A stretch of 64,000 bases of DNA from contig JAHRBC010000002.1 in NCBI GenBank assembly GCA_022702545.1, forward strand, positions 3,658,001 to 3,722,000. The letters are read 5' to 3'. The notes under the pieces are model-generated. The model was given only the letters and a program-made list of their open reading frames with translations. It was not told the origin of the DNA and did no database searches. The DNA comes from Phycomyces nitens (lineage: Eukaryota; Mucoromycota; Mucoromycetes; Mucorales; Phycomycetaceae). Positions 61,501 to 64,000 of this stretch are shown one piece after another. The number at the start of each line of letters is the position of its first letter. The stretch's first letter is position 1. A program made the translations under genes and the position numbers.

Positions 61501-63202
61501 TTAGAAAAAGTCCCAGAGACGCTCAAATTCTACATGATATGGCTCGACTACAGAGGGGATATTTGTAATAACCACATTTTCACGGTTCTTGAAGCGAGCA
61601 CTAGAGAGAGAGAAAAGAAAAGTGGGGCTTAGTTGAGGTTGGGTTTTTCAGGCTGTCTTACCCAATAGACCAGTTGAAGCTGCCCGTAATGACAACCTTG
61701 CCATCAATAACAGCAAATTTGTTGTGCATAAATTGATCACTATATATAATAAAAAAAACTCTCTCTGTCAGGATGCTGTTTCTGTTGATAAAGAGCAGAA
61801 ACACCAACCTGTTGTCTGTCTTGTAGGGAATACCATAGTCCTCTTGCAGGCGTCTCACATCAGCACCCTTGCCCTCCAGCTGGTCGTTATCGGTAATGAT
61901 TCGGACATCTACACCGCGTTCCTTGGCGTCAATTAGGATATCAGCTGTGTTGTTATCTGTCAGGGAAAATACACAGACAAGGAGAGAGGATTTCGCAGAA
62001 CCCAGGGCAGAAATGAAAGCCTTGTGATAATCATCAATATTGATTTAGTCTGTCGTACATCACAAACGAAGCAGTTTAGAGCACAAATGAATAGTCTTAC
62101 CTGATAACTGTTCTCTGATGGGAAAAAGATGGGAATACAATATGCTTCAGGTGAAAGGTGTTCCAAATGACGTGGGTCAAAGTACTTTGGTTTCACACGC
62201 GATCGGTTATTGTATCCACCTCCACCTCCACCACCATATCCACCACCACCACCATATCCACCACCACCACCACCACCACCGCCACCGCCACCGCCATTAT
62301 ATCTGCCTCCATTATTGTTGTATCCACCTCGTCCTCCATTGTTATTGTACCCTCCTCTCTTGCCATTGGCCAACTGTGGGCGCTTGCGACGAACAGTCTG
62401 GAATTCACCATTGATTTCGCGTGATTTTGGCTGTTCTGGGTCCTCATCTGAATACTCTTCATACTCCTCCTCATTGTCAGATACATTGTACTCTTCGGCA
62501 AGCTGCATCAATCGAGCATGTTCAGCCAACTCAGGCGCGTCTTCGTCATCAGAATTCTCCTGTGTATCAGCGCGTGCAGGTGGCAGACGAGAACGGAAAT
62601 AGGAAGCGGCCTCTCCACCGCCATGATAAGAACTGCGCTCTCCTTCACCAGAGGTTGGGGTTGGAGAAGATGGTTGCTCTGTGCTCGAGATTGTTTGGTA
62701 GCTCGAGAAACGAGTGGTTGTGGTACGAATGTCCCGGTCTTCCGAGTACTCCGAAATCTTGGCATGGTGATTAGCCACCTCTACCCAAGAAACATGACGC
62801 TCGTCTTTATGAGAGTCTTGTACGTCTTCCTTTTTTGCAAGGAAGTTCTTGACACCAAGGGTGCTTCCAATGAAACACGACATGTAGGTCTTTAACAGCG
62901 AGACAACCTGTTTGTCTGATTCTGTTTCCAAGGCCGCATCTGCGGTAGAGAACATCTTGTTCATAATAGACACAGCCTCATCAGCCCTTCCACTCTGGCG
63001 ACCGAGCAAGTAGCTTAGGTGAGAGGAAAACTTTTCGAGAATATCATCATCTGAAATGACCGTGTTTACGGAAGCCATGGACTGTCAAGTATGGTTAGCT
63101 GATTGTAAACCAAATACTAGTAAATTAAATACGCCGATTTACCTCTTCCAAGAGCATGGACACGTTCTTGGGAGCATCAATGTCCCAGGGGAGTTCACTC
63201 AT
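61501..63202 (-). CDS. Single-HKD phospholipase-D superfamily protein (MitoPLD/Zucchini-like) with Gly-rich arm
   Basis: Exons 63143-63202, 62101-63081, 61809-62020, 61662-61739 and 61501-61600 give 476 residues. The N-terminal 100 residues are predicted helical (MSELPWDIDAPKNVSMLLEE; LEKFSSHLSYLLGRQ). A Ser/Glu/Asp-rich linker follows, then a glycine-rich block with RGGYNNN units and long Gly runs (about residues 240-295), then a PLD domain. The latter has FISALGSAKSSLLVCVFSLT, ADILIDAKERGVDVRIITDN and one HKD motif, HNKFAVIDGKVVITGSFNWS. Single-HKD enzymes of this group act as dimers; MitoPLD/Zucchini is a nuclease or cardiolipin hydrolase. There is no N-terminal TM anchor like that of MitoPLD. 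An RNA-related role is suggested by the Gly/Arg-type tract but is inference. Confidence 0.85.
62210..62370 (-). repeat. Glycine-codon (GGN) repeat in the PLD-like gene
   Basis: Coding simple repeat encoding runs of Gly broken by Tyr, Asn and Arg. It keeps frame throughout, and antisense frames (Pro- or His-rich) are shadows. Confidence 0.85.
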
Positions 63203-63631
63203 CTTTGGTAGAAATTTGCTAGAGAGGAAAAGGACAAAGGGTGGGGAAAAGGCACAAAAAGGATAAAAGGGATTTAGTTTGTGCTTGGAGACCAAAAAAA
63301 GAGCGCTGCAAAATATAAAGGGAGAAACCAACCAAGTTTCAAGAGTCTAAATGTCAGCAAGTGTTACAAGGGAGGGAGAGAGATAAATAACGCGACCTCA
63401 GTTACACTAATGCTAGAAGCATAATAATAATAATAGTAATAGTTTTGATTCCATACCCAAGACTGTTGTTTTATGTCAAAAACTGACCGTCAACATTATG
63501 TATTGTTAATGATCTTCTTGGTGCGCTTCAATACGCCTAGTCTCTTGAATAATAAAAAAAGGAAGTACTCACTAGAATGGCTCAAGACCATCCCAGCCTA
63601 AAACACCAGATCGCCAAGAAAAGTCGCCTTT
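63203..63631. other. Promoter region of the PLD-like gene
   Basis: 430 bp upstream of the PLD start and downstream of the partial gene. It contains GA-rich tracts (about 63220-63310 and 63370-63390). No clear TATA box. Confidence 0.4.
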
Positions 63632-64000
63632 CTAATATGACAGTGCCACAGACCCTCTTGTAACCAGCCATTTGCCGAACTTGACAAGGCAAATAGGCTG
63701 CTGTTGATCGTCACCAAAGACGGTAAGGTCATTGACTAGAGTATCTGCAAAGTTAACTTGCTGGACCACAAGATATTCTTGACAGTACATAAATAATAGC
63801 CCAAATAATACTCATCAACTAGCAAATGTGGGGCAAACTCATCTGTCTTACCAGCTTTTGCCACAGCCACTTTTTTCACGGACATTACACCAATTTTGCA
63901 AACTGTTTTAAAAGTCCTCATATTGACCTTGACTCCAACCATTTACGTGCCAGCAAAGATGGCTCTAGCCGAAAAGTCCTCTGCCTCCGTCTTGTATCTT
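63632..64000 (-). CDS. Unknown protein, C-terminal part (5' end off the window)
   Basis: Three exon pieces on the minus strand join in phase: 63947-64000 or beyond, 63852-63902 and 63632-63777. They read TFRLEPSLLA|LCKIGVMSVKKVAVAKA|EYLVVQQVNFADTLVNDLTV and on through FGDDQQQPICLVKFGKWL to VALSY and a TAG. Splice signals (GTAAAT/ACAG and GTAAGA/CAAG) are plausible and phase 1 holds at both. I recognise no family. An alternative frame reading RYKTEAEDFSARAIF at the edge is also open, so the first exon is uncertain. Confidence 0.45.

Noticed and set aside
62118..62602. His- and Pro-rich plus-strand ORFs
   Set aside because: They are antisense shadows of the glycine-codon repeat in the PLD-like gene.

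Overview
This window is nuclear DNA from a filamentous fungus, most likely a Mucoromycota (Mucorales-type) species. The genes are eukaryotic and split by many short GT-AG introns, mostly 50-100 nt. The intergenic DNA is very AT-rich. The aspartic protease at 38.2-39.5 kb resembles the rhizopuspepsins of Mucorales closely. No bacterial features (operons, Shine-Dalgarno sites, IS elements, CRISPR) and no convincing tRNA or rRNA gene were seen. Exon boundaries were built by hand from splice consensus, reading phase and protein-family continuity, and should be treated as predictions.

Layout. 0-21 kb is gene-dense: a CDC50/LEM3 flippase subunit (-, last exon lies off the left edge), a Pfa4-like DHHC palmitoyltransferase (+), Tim23 (-), Rsc7/Npl6 (-), a cold-shock-domain protein (-), a Spo71/Mug56-like PH protein (-), an RGS-domain protein (-), a PA/TM/RING-H2 ubiquitin ligase (-), CAND1 (-) and a ZNG1-type CobW GTPase (-). 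21-24.7 kb is AT-rich, with a Tc1/mariner-like transposase relic. 24.7-26.4 kb holds a seven-transmembrane receptor-like gene (-). 28.4-34.2 kb holds an AKTIP/FTS-like UEV protein (+), an Rsm22/METTL17-like mitoribosome assembly factor (-) and an HSPA12-like Hsp70 (+). 34.2-38.1 kb is a gene desert. 38.2-39.5 kb is the secreted aspartic protease (+). 41.7-43.5 kb is a second seven-transmembrane gene (+), a paralogue of the first with the same intron plan. 44.8-47.4 kb is an Mvp1/SNX8-like sorting nexin (+). 47.7-49.8 kb is ATP synthase alpha (-). 50.8-53.5 kb is a near-perfect 2.65-kb palindrome. 54.1-55.9 kb is squalene epoxidase (+). 57.1-57.3 kb is a 60-residue secreted peptide gene (-). 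59.0-60.7 kb is an M24B prolidase-like peptidase (-). 61.5-63.2 kb is a single-HKD phospholipase-D/Zucchini-like protein with a glycine-rich arm (-). A partial unknown gene (-) runs off the right edge.

Most genes are conserved housekeeping functions: mitochondrial import, translation and energy (Tim23, Rsm22, Atp1), ubiquitin/cullin control (RING, CAND1), membrane traffic and lipids (Cdc50, Pfa4, Mvp1, Erg1) and G-protein signalling (RGS plus the two receptor-like proteins). They do not form an obvious cluster or single pathway. The most unusual items are the large palindrome between ATP1 and ERG1, the divergent pair of 7TM paralogues, the glycine-rich PLD-family protein, the small secreted peptide gene and a 9-nt microexon in the cold-shock gene.
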